Positions 12,295 to 23,500 of a stretch of 64,000 bases of DNA are shown one piece after another. Every line of letters starts with the position of its first letter. The first letter of the stretch is position 1. The translations under genes and the position numbers were made by a program. Location: NCBI GenBank assembly GCA_030248195.1, contig JASAND010017631.1, forward strand, positions 53,904-117,903, in the 5' to 3' direction. Under the pieces are notes generated by a model. It did not search any database. It was given only the letters and a program-made list of their open reading frames with translations, and was not told where the DNA came from. Origin of the DNA: Trissonchulus latispiculum (Eukaryota > Nematoda > Enoplea > Enoplida > Ironidae).

Positions 12295-12411
12295 CCTCGT
12301 TGTCAAACCCATGTGTGATTTCATGGCCGACAATACATCCGATTCTTCCATAGTTATAAAAAAGTGGAACTGAAGGATTGAAGTCGGACTGCAAAAATGC
12401 AGCTGGAAAAT
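12295..12411 (-). CDS. copy A exon 15: HEITH zinc-binding catalytic exon
   Basis: Encodes FPAAFLQSDFNPSVPLFYN then GRIGCIVGHEITHGFD. HEITH supplies two zinc ligands and the catalytic Glu. One Tyr codon found in copy B (SDYFNPS) is missing here. Borders TTGAAG and G|GTAGGT. Confidence 0.95.
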
Positions 12412-12520
12412 CTTCAACAGCCAAAGTACATTAATCAATCCACAGAAGTCTACAGATTTCTACGTAATTTTAATAATGAACAGACAGTAAGTGTAATAAG
12501 TCGTTAGAGAATTGTATTTG

Positions 12521-12522
<2 letters not shown>

Positions 12523-12587
<65 letters not shown>
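12523..12587. repeat. (TTA)n microsatellite
   Basis: About 21 uninterrupted TTA/ATT units, lying 112 bp upstream of exon 15 in the copy A intron. Confidence 0.97.
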
Positions 12588-12765
12588 GTTATTTGATAAA
12601 AATTTATTCGATTAATTCGATAAAATTGATATTATCTGATGAACTTCAATTCAATTCAATAACGTTTCTGTAAAGGTTGCAGTATTAACAAAAACCGTGC
12701 ATCAATCTCATCGAAAAAACCCTTGACTATGCGCAACTGTCTCTGAACAACAACATTACTCTTAC

Positions 12766-12931
12766 CCATTCCATTACGCTCAAGATAATAGACAGCATTC
12801 ACTGTTGTTGCAGGAAGTGATACCGTTTTATTCAGTCGCCGCTATGCCATCCGTTCTCTCTGGGCGGTTCTCACATTTTGCAAGGCTGCCATGTAGTTTT
12901 CCAAATATGTGTCGTTCTCAAGTTTGTTTGC
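12766..12931 (-). CDS. copy A exon 14: NAVYY motif, contains in-frame TAG
   Basis: Frame gives ANKLENDTYLENYMAALQN, then an in-frame TAG at 12842-12844 (codon 30 of the exon), then LNKTVSLPATTVNAVYYL. The NAxY motif binds the substrate backbone in this family. Copy B has CAA (Gln) at the stop position. Splice sites and length (166 nt) match B exactly. Confidence 0.88.
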
Positions 12932-13170
12932 CTAAACTTAAAGATTATTTCAAATATTGCAGAAACATTGGTGGACTGCTACTGGCAAAAGACTCTCAAT
13001 AACTGTTCTAAGCAGCTAAGTCTAAGCTTTTAACAAACCCAAGCTCGTTTACAGAGTGATAAAGTGCCCGCTCCGCTAGTGATACAGCATAGGCTACAAT
13101 ATTGGAATTCTGTTATAGACTGTAGCTCCATACAAAGTGCAACATCAAATGTGTATGTCTGTATCAGTAC

Positions 13171-13347
13171 CGAGTTCCATCTGAGCAATAAGAAAGTTTC
13201 GTTTTTTATTTTCTCGTCGTAGCCAACAGTATATTTCATCTTCGACAGCTTGAGCATTGCCGCTTTTCTGGTTTCATCATCCATCCAGTCCGCCTCTTTC
13301 AGAAATCCAGACAGCACTGCTTTAAGTTCGTTCACAAATGACGTAAT
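13171..13347 (-). CDS. copy A exon 13: WMDxxTrkaA helix
   Basis: Encodes ITSFVNELKAVLSGFLKEAD then WMDDETRKAAMLKL and VGYDEK, the classic M13 WMdeeTkkkAleKl...iGYP region. Phase 0 at both ends, donor GTACTG. Copy B exon is the same 177 nt. Confidence 0.95.
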
Positions 13348-13479
13348 CTAAGAACAAATAGACAAATATATTGCAAACAAACAAACAAACAACGACTAAA
13401 AACAAACAAACGGAGCTGAAAGTTTACATTTTGGTGAAACAAATGTTTTAGTTTCCTAAAAACCAAGCAGAAGGCATAC

Positions 13480-13576
13480 TTCATGCTTGAAATCTTCCTT
13501 GAAATAATTGCTAACGAATACAGCATCAGTCACATACTGAAACATTTTCATAACTTCGGAGATACATCTTTTCCAC
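13480..13576 (-). CDS. copy A exon 12
   Basis: Encodes WKRCISEVMKMFQYVTDAVF and then SNYFKEDFKHE, the conserved RWkrCv..v and avg..yv...F segment of M13. Acceptor ATTTCAG, donor GTATGC. Confidence 0.92.
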
Positions 13577-13680
13577 CTGAAATATATGAACAAGATACAG
13601 CAGACAAAACTACACTGAACTTTAGAAACATTGCAACATTGTGAGCTTGTTTGGAATTCCAAGAATAATGAATTTATATG

Positions 13681-14990
13681 CTATTCTATTCTATTCTATT
13701 CTATTTATTCCAACCAACCAACACGTTAACGAATTGCAACCTGACATAAAAATACAAAGAACAACAGATTATATGGCATAATTATAACCAGAACGCACAT
13801 CACCATTGTTGGAAAGGGGTGGGGACGGCCGATTCACCGACTACTAATCCCCTGCCCTTGACTACTTCATCCACTACTAACAAACCTCAAAAGTGAAACA
13901 TTAGGTAGACGGTTTCTGAATACTTCTATAGATTCAGCTGACACCAAAGATGTGTCCAGAGAATTCCAAATAGGAACAACACGATTACCAAAAAAATTTC
14001 GAATATCTTGCCTACTTCTTTTAACTGATAGTCTCCACGGATGGTCTCTTGTCGGCTCATATTCACAAAATTTGAAAAACCTTCTGACATCTAGTTAAAC
14101 TAAGCCATGTAAAATTTTATAAGTCATTACGAGATCCTTTATTATTCTACGCTCCTCAAGAGACGGTAATATTAAAAACATTAGTCGTTCAAAACATGAG
14201 ACTTGCTTATATGCAGGAAGTTTTTTTGTAAATCGCCCTTGCACTTGTTCTATTAAATTAATATCCTTTAAAGTGTAAGGCGACCAGACTTCTGAACTAT
14301 ATTCCAATTTTGGACTAACATAAATTTTGTTCAGGTTCAGCAACGAATCACTATCCCTCGATTAAAAGGCAGAAAACCACTGCAAGCGACTGCAAAATTT
14401 GAAGCAATTTACGATGAGTTAGGTATCGAACACTTTCGCTAGGTGCAAAAATATAATATCAAACAATATTTTTATCTAAAGCATCAGTTAAAAGGTTGTA
14501 AGTGTCTAGTAGTTGGGTAGTTGTGGACCTTTTTGACCTAAATCCAAACTGATTCAGATCAAAAACGTTTTTAATTTCTGAAAATCTCCTTAACCATCAG
14601 CAACAACAGATTCCATTGCTTTACTACATCCGGAAAGCAAACTGACTGGTCTGTAGTGTTCAAAAGCAGTTTTTGAAGACTTTATATGAAGTGGAACTAC
14701 TTTGGATAGTTTCTATTCATCAGGCAAAATTCCAAGCTCAAAGGTTTTAAAAAAATAATAGACAAAGGTTTTGGTACTGTTACAACCAACAGCAACAGTA
14801 CTGTTACAACCAACAGTACTGTTACAGTACTGTTGGTAGCTTTTTCCTGTCCCGCCAACAGGCGCGACAGGGATTAATAACCTCACTTGCTCTGCTGTAC
14901 TTTGCGCGTATAAAGACTGAGTAGCTACTGATAACACATTTAGTGCCAACCAAACTTTTGCAAAACTTTTAATTCCAGATATCATCATTT
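13681..14990 (-). mobile_element. LINE fragment, reverse transcriptase palm/thumb (CR1/L2-like)
   Basis: In broken frames reads GILPDE*KLSKVVPLHIKS, YRPVSLLSGCSKAMES, NQFGFRSKRSTTTQLLDTYN (14475-14560) and YVSPKLEYSSEVWSPYTLKD (14280-14340), all standard LINE RT blocks. The left end is a (TATTC)n run at 13681-13710, fitting a microsatellite-like LINE 3' tail. Several stops; not active. Confidence 0.8.
14783..14840. repeat. ACTGTTACAACCAACAGT short tandem/palindrome
   Basis: Repeated ACTGTTACAACCAACAGT and GTACTGTTACAGTACTG units, inside the LINE remnant. Confidence 0.7.
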
Positions 14991-14999
14991 ATACAAACT

Positions 15000-17440
15000 T
15001 TTGTTGGTAAACTATATTTGGATACCATCAATTGTTACATTTCCGACAAATGTCAGAAAGTCTAGCGTATAGATATTTGTTGCAAAATGAAATACCTAAT
15101 TAAATCTTGTGGAATCTCCAGTAATTAGCACAAATGAAATGTACAAGCTTCAAGTCGGAGACAAAAGTGCTTAAAATGCTCAAATCAAAAGATTCCAGTA
15201 CACGCCGAGGGGGCAAATGGAATTTGTATAAAAGCGTTTTGTGCTCAGCTCACAACAAATGTTTACAACATTCTTTGCCACTGCACTGACCACTTTTATG
15301 CCATTCCCTGCTAAGTTTAGTTTATGGACGAAGCTATGGCTTGAACTACCGCCCCCCCCACATAGTGGTGCACCTTCTAGGAGACGATAACGACTGCCCG
15401 TGATATTGAAATCCCCTGTAAACCAAAAATTTGGTCAGGTTTACAGTTCAAAATAGTTTTTATATTGGTTGTTTTGATATGACCCCAAAGTCTTATACTA
15501 TTTGATTTTAGAATACACCGAAAAGAATATTTCCTTTATTTGGTACAGCCTGGGCACAAGTCAAACTTAACATTCTGTGGTCCCATAATATCCGAACTTG
15601 GTAAACATCAGTCTATTCAAAATTAGGCTTCAAAAAAGCTAGCATATTTGTCTACGTACTACACAATTATTCTTGCAGCATAAGAAACGTATATATCCCT
15701 TTTAGTTGGCAGAGTTGCGTTTTGTTTGCAAAATCCTTTTCAGTTATTCGGCGGTGAAAGTATTTCTCGTCGCGAACATTCTACCGAAAACTGTCTAACA
15801 TGCGTAAACGGGGTTCATTTTAGTTTCATAAATAGAAAATAATCGCTTGCTAGCATTTGAGATATTCATTTAATTAGCTACGAGTGACTCGTCTTTGGCG
15901 AAAATAAAGTCTAAAACATTTTCTTTTAATGAATTAATACTCACTGGGTTAATTCAATTTCAACCATGGCTACATTTTCTTTGTTTCTTTCTTTTCGCAA
16001 TTTCATTTCGTTGTATGCACATTTGGGTGAAGCGCCTTGTGAACGTTTGTCACATAGCCGGTTGACAAATTTCCATCTTTCTAGCCATCTACATGGTCCT
16101 AAGCTATTAATAAATGATAGAAACGTAGCCTCTTTGCGCTGGTTTACAGAGCTAGAGTTAAAATCAGTGGAAGAATTTAATAATTTGGCTGATGTTTAGG
16201 TTTAATTCGTTAAAGCATCAGTGTAATCTTACAGCAACCAAAACCCAACGCCCCGTTCGATAGAAAGTTAACAAGAAGACCCCCAAAAGAGCGTATAGTT
16301 CTACATTTGAGTGCTGTGTACCAGATTTACTGAACCTGTCGGCCAGAAGCCACAGCCTTTGAATTTCACCATACTGACTTCAGCCTTCAGAAAAATTTAC
16401 TTTTACGAAATTTACGAAAAAGGTACTACGCTAATACCCGTGTTGGGAATGGTAGTCTGCCAGGAATTCAGGGTCCTAGTTCATCAGAAGTAGTCTTTCA
16501 TTCATAAAAACCTGGAAAATGGATACCGCTTTGGTTATCGATTGGTTATTTATGTGATTCTACTGGCCTCCTTTTCAGACTGAATATACATGTTAAGCAT
16601 ATGAATAGACATGTTGTAATCGAAACGCAAACCGCAGCTCAAGTTTTTAAATATTTTAACAGTAATGTCACGACAAGGCGAACAATAAAAACATTTAAAT
16701 TATGTTTCGCTGTCTCTTTCAGTATGGCAGCATTATTGTTTAGTTTTAATTATACTATTATTACTACTCAGTTATCGTAATTTTTATTTGGTCGACAAAG
16801 ATTTTCGCTGCAGCTTTGATATAGCTGAATCTTAATAAAGCAGCCAGGTTGCCAGTTGGCTGAGAAGTGCTTACAATCTGATCCAACGTAATTTGCTTAA
16901 ATACAGATACCTGAAACTTCCATCTACGACTTTTGAAATTTCATGGGTGGCAGAAATACCGACAATAGAAGTTCTGTGCTGGGAGGGGGAAAGAATAAAA
17001 TAAACAAAATAAATCAAACCAAATTCAAGAGTGCTTACGCACACAACAGCCAAAATCAATGATTAATTAACTAAAGTTGCAAAGTGGCAGGCTCCCTTCG
17101 CTAAAGTGAGCATACTAAAGATAGGCAAAGTTTTAAAGGAGAAAAGTTTCCGTGGTATTAAAACTGTCTATATTCCTTGGCAATAGTTCAGCCTCCAGAT
17201 AGAACAAAAATTTTATTGGTTTAATCCTGGCTACTTCAGCTTTGTTGTTACACAAAGGTGAACAAACCCAAAACTTCTTTACGAATGACCTGTTAACTAC
17301 CGGTTCACTGTCCGACACCAAACCGGTACTTAGGTGGCGAAACGATGCAGGTTCTGATAAACTGCCTAACTAGGGTGCAACTGTATCAAGGAAACTAAAT
17401 ACACCTAACTATAGATGCAAATACAGAAATGGCTCAATAG
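15000..17440. other. long intron, copy A exons 11-12, no gene seen
   Basis: AT-rich. Short frames (for example 15966-16199, 77 codons) lack recognisable domains; the end of that frame (AATTTGGCTGAT) has a counterpart in the copy B intron at about 55465-55480, so it is probably duplicated intron sequence. Confidence 0.5.
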
Positions 17441-17446
17441 GCCGAC

Positions 17447-17604
17447 ACATTTGTACTAAAGACAAACTACAACTGATTAATTATGCATCTAAGTTAACTT
17501 ATATAAGCTGGATGGTTGCTGTTTGAGATGATTAGATTGATCATTTGTTAAACACAAGTAAAGTAATTTGGGATGGATTACAGTTAGTAAACTAGGTTTT
17601 TAAC
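17447..17604 (+). repeat. direct repeat, unit 1
   Basis: About 158 bp repeated with a few differences at 17835-17992, 388 bp away. Contains GACAAACTACAACTGATTAA. Confidence 0.88.
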
Positions 17605-17834
17605 AGACCTCTATCAACGAAGACTGAAGTGGCTTTTGCTTGAGTGAGACTCAGATTCTGCATATTGCTTCAATTTTCTGTAAGAAATTTTTGTAGAATG
17701 AAATCAAGATATGCACGACAAATCACGAAAGGAGTTCCTGTAATTACTTTGTATTTGCTTTGTATAATGACACACTCTATTCTCTAACTAGACTTTCCTC
17801 GCCCTCTGTTTTCAACAGTGCAAAATTGCGGATA

Positions 17835-17992
17835 CACTTGTACCAAAGACAAACTACAACTGATTAATTATGCATCTAAGTTAACTTATATAAGCTGGAT
17901 GGTTGCTGTTTGAAATGATTAGATTGATCATTTGTTAAACACAAGTAAATTAATTTGGGATGGATTATAGTTAGTAAAGTAGGTTTTTAACA
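17835..17992 (+). repeat. direct repeat, unit 2
   Basis: Second copy of the 17447-17604 unit; only a handful of substitutions, pointing to a fairly recent local duplication. Confidence 0.88.
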
Positions 17993-18270
17993 TCATCCCC
18001 ATGGAAATAATTTTAGCGCCTGATAAAATTCCAAGATAACGAGAGTGCTACCGTAATTCCAGTAAAGAATAAAAAGTAAGTAAAGTTCCAGTACGCCATT
18101 CAGATGCCAACATATGAGTGAAAGAAAGAACTTCAAAAGAAAGAAAGATTTGGTAGCTATTGGTAGTCAAAATACAGGCAAACCCGAAACGTAGGGTTAG
18201 ATGTTTCTCGTTGAACGCAAAGTTGATAGCAATATTAGACTATTACTGTAAATCCAGTTTAGAAAAAAAC

Positions 18271-18855
18271 CACGAAGTAGCCACGAAAACATTAGATCGT
18301 TGGATTCAGCTCAGATTAAACTTTGTGATAATGTTAGTTTTACCCACTTTTGCTGGATTCGTTTTGTCGAAATTTTGGGTCAAAAAGTGGTATTTTTCGA
18401 AAAAATCGATTTTCAAATTTTGAAAAACCACATATATCACATGAAAGCTGACACGTAAGCGGTCCTGAAAATCCAAATAAAAAATTTTTGCATTGAGTGT
18501 GTCGCGAGTAATAGCCAGTCAAAGTTGGAAAAGCGGCAAAGATCAAAGTATTTTGAAAATCGAAAAAATTGAATAACTATCGTAATTTTTGACAAAATCA
18601 GCTGATATTCGGGATTCAAAATGTCTGGGACATGGGCTAATTTTCCTCCGAACGGCTAGTTCCTGGCTTCTACTGATCTTTCAAAACTTAAAAACTAGGT
18701 TTCTTTTGATGAATTTTAATTTAAAAAAATTTTTCACCCAAAAGAAAGTTCATGCCATGACGGTTCAGAAAATATATACACTGCTGCAGCAAAAATGTAC
18801 TGGTAATTCAGTATAAACAAAACAATATCGCTCCCTACATTTTTTGGTCAGACTT
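18271..18855. repeat. solo arm related to the 5361-6655 palindrome
   Basis: Shares GGGTCAAAAAGTGGTATTTT and ends ACATTTTTTGGTCAGACTTTA like the outer end of the palindrome, but occurs as one arm and is more diverged. Confidence 0.75.
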
Positions 18856-18965
18856 TAGACTCTCCTCGCCTCTGTTCCCAACAGTGCAGAATTGCGGATA
18901 CAAGATTCGCCACAATGTCATTTACTGTACTATGAATAAGCCAAGAGGTACTATTAAATGATAAC

Positions 18966-19097
18966 CTGTCAATCCGATATGGGTACAATGTGCCACGTGA
19001 TATGGAAAATTGCTGTATAGGAAAAGCGTATATACCAGGCAATAGCATTGGCACGTATTCTACCACTGGGTTCATGTTAAGAACGTTCAGTAATGTC
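18966..19097 (-). CDS. copy A exon 11
   Basis: Encodes TLLNVLNMNPVVEYVPMLLP followed by a variable stretch ending PYRID. Four codons shorter than copy B (SISRGTLYPYRID against YISLSKMTFGLDPYRID). It precedes a 5.4 kb intron. Confidence 0.88.
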
Positions 19098-19204
19098 CTG
19101 AAATAAGCGACAACGCAGGAATCAATTTTTCGTTACGACGAGTATATAGTAGTGTCGGATCCTGGTAGGGCGTGTCCCCAAAAAAGGAGCCTAGTGAAGT
19201 GAGT

Positions 19205-19425
19205 CATGCTTCAGTACATGAAACTGAAACTGAAAATTGTTTCAGTCTGCACATTTCAGTTTCAGCTCCTAAAACTGAAACTGATACCGAAAATAGTAGA
19301 CTTTGACGTCTGAAACGGAAACTGAAATATTGAAGGAAACAAACCTGAGTCTGTAAACTGAAATAATTTCAGTCGACGATTGAATCTGAATTTCAGCTCT
19401 TACCTACTTGGTTTCTGAAACTATC
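19205..19425. repeat. CTGAAACTGAAA-rich degenerate simple repeat
   Basis: Many copies of ACTGAAACTGAAA and its complement TTTCAGTTTCAG over about 220 bp, in the intron between exons 10 and 11. Confidence 0.75.
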
Positions 19426-20453
19426 AATTTTAGTCTACGCTAAGACTGCGAGAAAACCGTGTCTATATAATAAATGGCTAACAACATTGTTTGGAAAATT
19501 GATTTTTAGCCAAAATTTGTCAGGCAATCACACGTGAACAAGGACGGGGAGGGGGAATTCCCCCATTGGCGAACTCCCCACAAGGGGTCCCGAAATTGCT
19601 CCCACAAGGGGTAAGAGAATTGGCCACAAGGGGTAAGAAAATTGTCCATAAAGTGGGGTTTACGACTAAAATTTCCAAAAATTTTCCGGCTTCGCCGACA
19701 TTTTTCACTTAAACTCAGTAAGTTTTGCTAAGAAACGTCACCAGAAGGGATAAGAAAATAACCCAGAAATATAGCTTTTACGACTAAAATTTCCAAAATG
19801 TTTCGGAATTTTCACTTAAAATCACTTGTTTGGTGAAAACCGTTCAAAAACGTTATTCTTGCTAAAACTCGCTGTTTTTCGTTAAAAGGATGCTGTTTCA
19901 AAAAAGCAAAAGTTCCTTAAAAGTCGCTTTCAAAAGTACACTTAAGAAAAATCGCTTCTACAAGGGCTATCCAAATTTGTTTCCCAAGGGCCAAGGGAAA
20001 TTTGATCTCTTATTCAGGTATGCCATTTAAGGGGGGCTATGTAGGAATTTCACTAAAAGTTTAGTGGTGCAAAATAGTTTAAAGTTGAAAGAATTCCACA
20101 TACACGTCCAGTGGAGCCTTCGCATGTTGGTGGTGCCGATCAGAAACCCAACATGACACATTCAAACTTCGCTTTGTGCTGCACGCTGCGTACAAGGTAC
20201 AGTACCCAAATTTTGCAGAGACAGTCCTGACATATAGTACTTTAATAATACAAAATAATCCCTAGGTCAATGTACACTTTTCTGTGAGATACGATCAAAG
20301 TGCTAGAAAATGGTAGGCCCATACGAATGGCGGTTAAGTAAGGCCTTATGAGCTGTGGTTGATCGTTAATTGTTATCTTGCCACGCAATTTAGCGGATAG
20401 GCAAGTTCAAGCTTAACAATTTCGCTAATACACTGCTCTGTACTTATGCATAC

Positions 20454-20593
20454 CGTCTAGAATATTGTTTCAGCAAGTTGGCAAATTTAATTGGATAATT
20501 AAAATGATCAACCGGACACGGCAAACGAATAATCGTGTCATTGGTAGGAGTCAGATCACACAACAGACTTGTGTAAGTTACATTCCAGTTAAA
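20454..20593 (-). CDS. copy A exon 10
   Basis: Encodes FNWNVTYTSLLCDL and later FANLLKQYSRR, matching the fdWxxyxnxll and L.kyskRTL segments of M13. The acceptor TTTTAG is preferred to an inner AG because copy B keeps only this one. Ends CG|GTATGC, phase 2. Confidence 0.9.
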
Positions 20594-20734
20594 CTAAAAC
20601 GTAAATATTATACAATTCGCAAGCGGTCTGCTTTTAATACACTTTTAACTTTAGGTTAAATAATATCGCTTAATTTTTTCACATATCCACACTTCCTATT
20701 CCAATGCAATTAACTGTACAATGCCCAGTAATAG

Positions 20735-20987
20735 TTAATCTGGGGCCAATAGTAGATAAGACTGTGACAGCTGGCGGCAGGCTCTTTGTTATCAGAGCTC
20801 GAGCCATGCTCTCCGCGCTAATGGCCCACCCCCCGCAATTGCCTACGTAGTTGACCTCCCCGCAAAGCAGTACCCAGTACGCAATTGCGTATGCCCAGGA
20901 AGGCACCCCCTCCCCCAACCCCGCGGGGGGGGAGTTGAGCCATTAGCGCGCAGAGCATGACTCGAGTGCATCTATTATGTACTCTTG
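20735..20987. mobile_element. degenerate relative of the 7-bp-TSD long-TIR family
   Basis: Right end TATTATGTACTCTTG and inverted inner blocks GAGCCATGCTCTCCGCGCTA / TTAGCGCGCAGAGCATGACTC. Left end is eroded (AGATAAGACTGTGACAGC). Confidence 0.55.
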
Positions 20988-20994
20988 CTGGGAT

Positions 20995-21418
20995 CAAGAG
21001 TACATAATGATAAGAGTGTGACAAGCGTCACACTCTATGCAATGAAGGCAAAAACTATGCGATGCGCGCTAACGGCTTACCCCCCCACAAATTGACCCCC
21101 TCTCACACCGCCCCTATATGGGTGCGGGGTCCAAACGGGGGTCGCTCACTGCTTTACATAATAATTACACGTTGAAATTAACAGGGGCCCAATTGGGGAG
21201 GGGGTGTAAGCGTGTATGTTTAGCACATAGATGTAGAAAATATACTGAGCGAGTGAGCGACTATGTACTTGGACCCGTTTGGAACTATGTACCCATATAG
21301 GGGCGGTGTGAGAGGGGGTCAATTTGTGGGGGGGGGGTAAGCCGTTAGCGCGCATCGCATAGTTTTTGCCTTCCATAGTGTGTGACGCTTGTCACACTCT
21401 TATCATTATGTACTCTTG
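20995..21418. mobile_element. long-TIR non-autonomous element with 7-bp TSD
   Basis: Ends CAAGAGTACATAATGATAAG and its reverse complement; arms near-perfect for about 135 bp including GTGTGACAAGCGTCACAC. Flanks CTGGGAT / CTGGGAC (6 of 7). Same family as 570-1799. Confidence 0.85.
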
Positions 21419-21436
21419 CTGGGACTAATATACAAA

Positions 21437-21545
21437 CACGAAAGAAAAAGTGCAAACTACGGCACCTCAGGCAAACTCAGGTTGGGGATGCTACAATTTT
21501 TGACTGACTGCATAGACAGACGTTCTACCGATTGAGTCACAGTCA
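21437..21545 (-). repeat. old tRNA-derived SINE remnant (copy A intron)
   Basis: On the minus strand GACTCAATCGGTAGAACGTC resembles a tRNA D-arm/A box. The same remnant sits at the equivalent place in copy B (57640-57765), so it predates the gene duplication. Confidence 0.55.
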
Positions 21546-21582
21546 GTTAATCAATTCAAACATCGAATAGAATATTACATAC

Positions 21583-21708
21583 CTGTGGAAAAAGCTTCGC
21601 ATATTCTCCGAATGTAATATTGTACTCTGACTCACAAGGAAAATCATCGTCACAGCCTGTGTTGTTCCAATACAGTCCACAATCACCCATCTCATAGTCA
21701 TAGGTTAG
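21583..21708 (-). CDS. copy A exon 9: Cys-rich insert
   Basis: Encodes LTYDYEMGDCGLYWNNTGCD and on to EYAKLFPQ. Four Cys and an N-glycosylation sequon (NNT) make this richer in cysteine than typical neprilysins here. Two codons longer than copy B. Flanks AAAG and GTATGTAAT. Confidence 0.9.
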
Positions 21709-21850
21709 CTTTAAACAAGAAAATTAGAACTGTTCGTTTGTATACTTTTTGCACACTACACGGCATATGCGGTTTTATGTTTCCACTATACCCGAGAGAG
21801 CATGAAAACCTAGCACTCAGTGCACAGGAGTGGTTACCACGACCACATAC

Positions 21851-21918
21851 CGCTTCTAAGTCAGCAAGGAAATAAATCATATCCTCAACGTCAGTTTCTG
21901 CAGCGATACCGTCAGCAC
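21851..21918 (-). CDS. copy A exon 8
   Basis: Sixty-eight nt encoding ADGIAAETDVEDMIYFLADL then EA, an acidic helix equivalent to the family's segment that follows LLG. Acceptor ATGCAG, donor GTATGTGG. Confidence 0.9.
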
Positions 21919-22145
21919 CTGCATTAAATAGAACAGAAAAGCATAATTATAAAGAACTATTATAGCTCTGTTTTGAACTTTGATGGCATGCTTTAACACT
22001 CACACTCCAGCAAGTTTCAAAATTCACGGTCAAAAAATTCATCAAATCAGAATTAAGTTCAATATTTAGAAATGTAGTAAACATCTCTTCCTGTTTCGAT
22101 GACTCGAGATGCTGTTGTTAATAGATAGGAAGTGAAACTATTAAC

Positions 22146-22263
22146 CCAGAAGAGTAGCAGTTGCCACTAAAGACTGATGAAATTGCCGAATGACGGTGGA
22201 ATTGTACAGCAAAAAAAGCTCGCCATATGGAAGCCCAAGTGGTTCCAGTACAAAAGGTTCAGC
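22146..22263 (-). CDS. copy A exon 7
   Basis: Encodes AEPFVLEPLGLPYGEL followed by SLVATATLLG, matching the qxgLgLP...Y and LLG segments of M13. Borders GTTTAG and G|GTTAAT. Copy B has the same 118 nt length. Confidence 0.92.
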
Positions 22264-22433
22264 CTAAACAAAGTGACGTAGAGAGAAACAAGCTAAAGCT
22301 TATGGTAAGTTAGTAAAAAAGCCAAAACAATTGTTGGGTAAAAATAAGAAAAACAGCTATGTGACAAGTGTATAAAAATTGTAAACATATGCTTTGCTTG
22401 CCAATAATTAAGATGAAATTTCACAATATTTAC

Positions 22434-22633
22434 TTTCAGTTCCTTGCACTCTGGTGATAATTTGATATGAAGTGGACTTGAAACTGGATCTAACAGTAAT
22501 TTCATTGCCAGTTCCTGGCTATGTGTAATCCAATCAAACGATGTTAAGTCACTGGTAGCATTTAGGATAGGCCATCCACCAATTGTTTGAAGAAAGTCAA
22601 GTAAAGGCTCAGCACCACGCAACTCTATCATGT
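22434..22633 (-). CDS. copy A exon 6: IGGWP region
   Basis: Encodes MIELRGAEPLLDFLQTIGGW and then PILN, the conserved plxxxlxxlGGWP block of the M13 N domain. Compared with copy B it is 6 codons shorter (SPLHIKLSPEC against SPLQIVVKISESLLPEC). Starts with 2 nt completing an Asp codon, ends phase 0 before GTAAAT. Confidence 0.93.
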
Positions 22634-22689
22634 CTAAATTTAATGTTATAATTTGAGTGCTAATTGTATGCATTATGTATATATACGTG

Positions 22690-23500
22690 CGAATTTGATA
22701 ATAATAAGAACAAGCAATAGTGTGTGCAAAACATTATGTTTCCGCCGGATGAATATTTTGTAAAATTATAAACCTGCTGCGCAGTCAAGTTTTTTTTCGT
22801 GAGATGACAATCGATTGCTTAGATACAGCAAAATCTTCTGCAAAACATTGTGCAATAATTGATTGATAATTTATAATTATCCTTGTCTGCTGGTGGCCGA
22901 AAAATTTACATTCATTCCATATTTTAGCAATAATTAGAAGTGTTGATTAGACAATATAGTCCAGTGTATTGTCTGCTTGACAACTTTAGGAAATTTAATA
23001 TAAGAAGCACAGAATTGTTGATTCCAATTAAAAGACTTTATTAGTCATTATTTAGCAAAGAAGAAAATTTCCGGTTTTGAATTCTTATGACAGTCAGATT
23101 CCACACACTAATTGCACATATGCGTAATTGTATTAATTCAAAGTAGAATTCCAAGACAACGTAGAAATCATGTAAAGCCTATCTTAAACCATTGCACACA
23201 TGCATTTATGGTAAAATGCATGTTTCACAAATAAAGTGTGTGCTGAAGCTCGTACTGAGCAAATTTAAAAGACCTGCTGCGCTGAGGCGCAGCAGGAAAA
23301 AGACAAGTTGCAGTGTCATGTGGTCTTGGAAAATAAGAAAATGTTGAAGCAGAAAAGGCCTGATGGGGATTTGTGGACCATGATGAGCCGCGGGCAGGTG
23401 GCGAGAAGGGCCGCGGTGGCTGCGCAAAATTCTTCTAATTGGCCCGCCCTGCTAAAACCGCTCAAACTTCTCAATAGCTGATTCCATCTTGTGCCAATCG
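22690..23500. other. intron with CTGCTGCG hairpin module, no gene seen
   Basis: Contains AACCTGCTGCGCAG at about 22771 and a 26-bp hairpin GACCTGCTGCG...CGCAGCAGG at 23271-23296. The remainder is AT-rich intron. Confidence 0.6.
23271..23296. repeat. CTGCTGCG hairpin module
   Basis: GACCTGCTGCG-CTGAGG-CGCAGCAGG: 9-bp stem, 6-nt loop, followed by AAAAA. Same module at 47439-47464 (inverted) and 61304-61329 (loop and stem slightly changed). Confidence 0.8.

Noticed and set aside
12640..12665. Hammerhead ribozyme core (CTGATGA)
   Set aside because: CTGATGA occurs here and near 31105, but without the GAAA core and stems in the right spacing.
14713..14988. Secreted 91-residue protein with signal-like start
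   Set aside because: Its C-terminal part (FELGILPDE) is LINE reverse transcriptase and the middle is a short tandem repeat; a chance frame over the LINE remnant.
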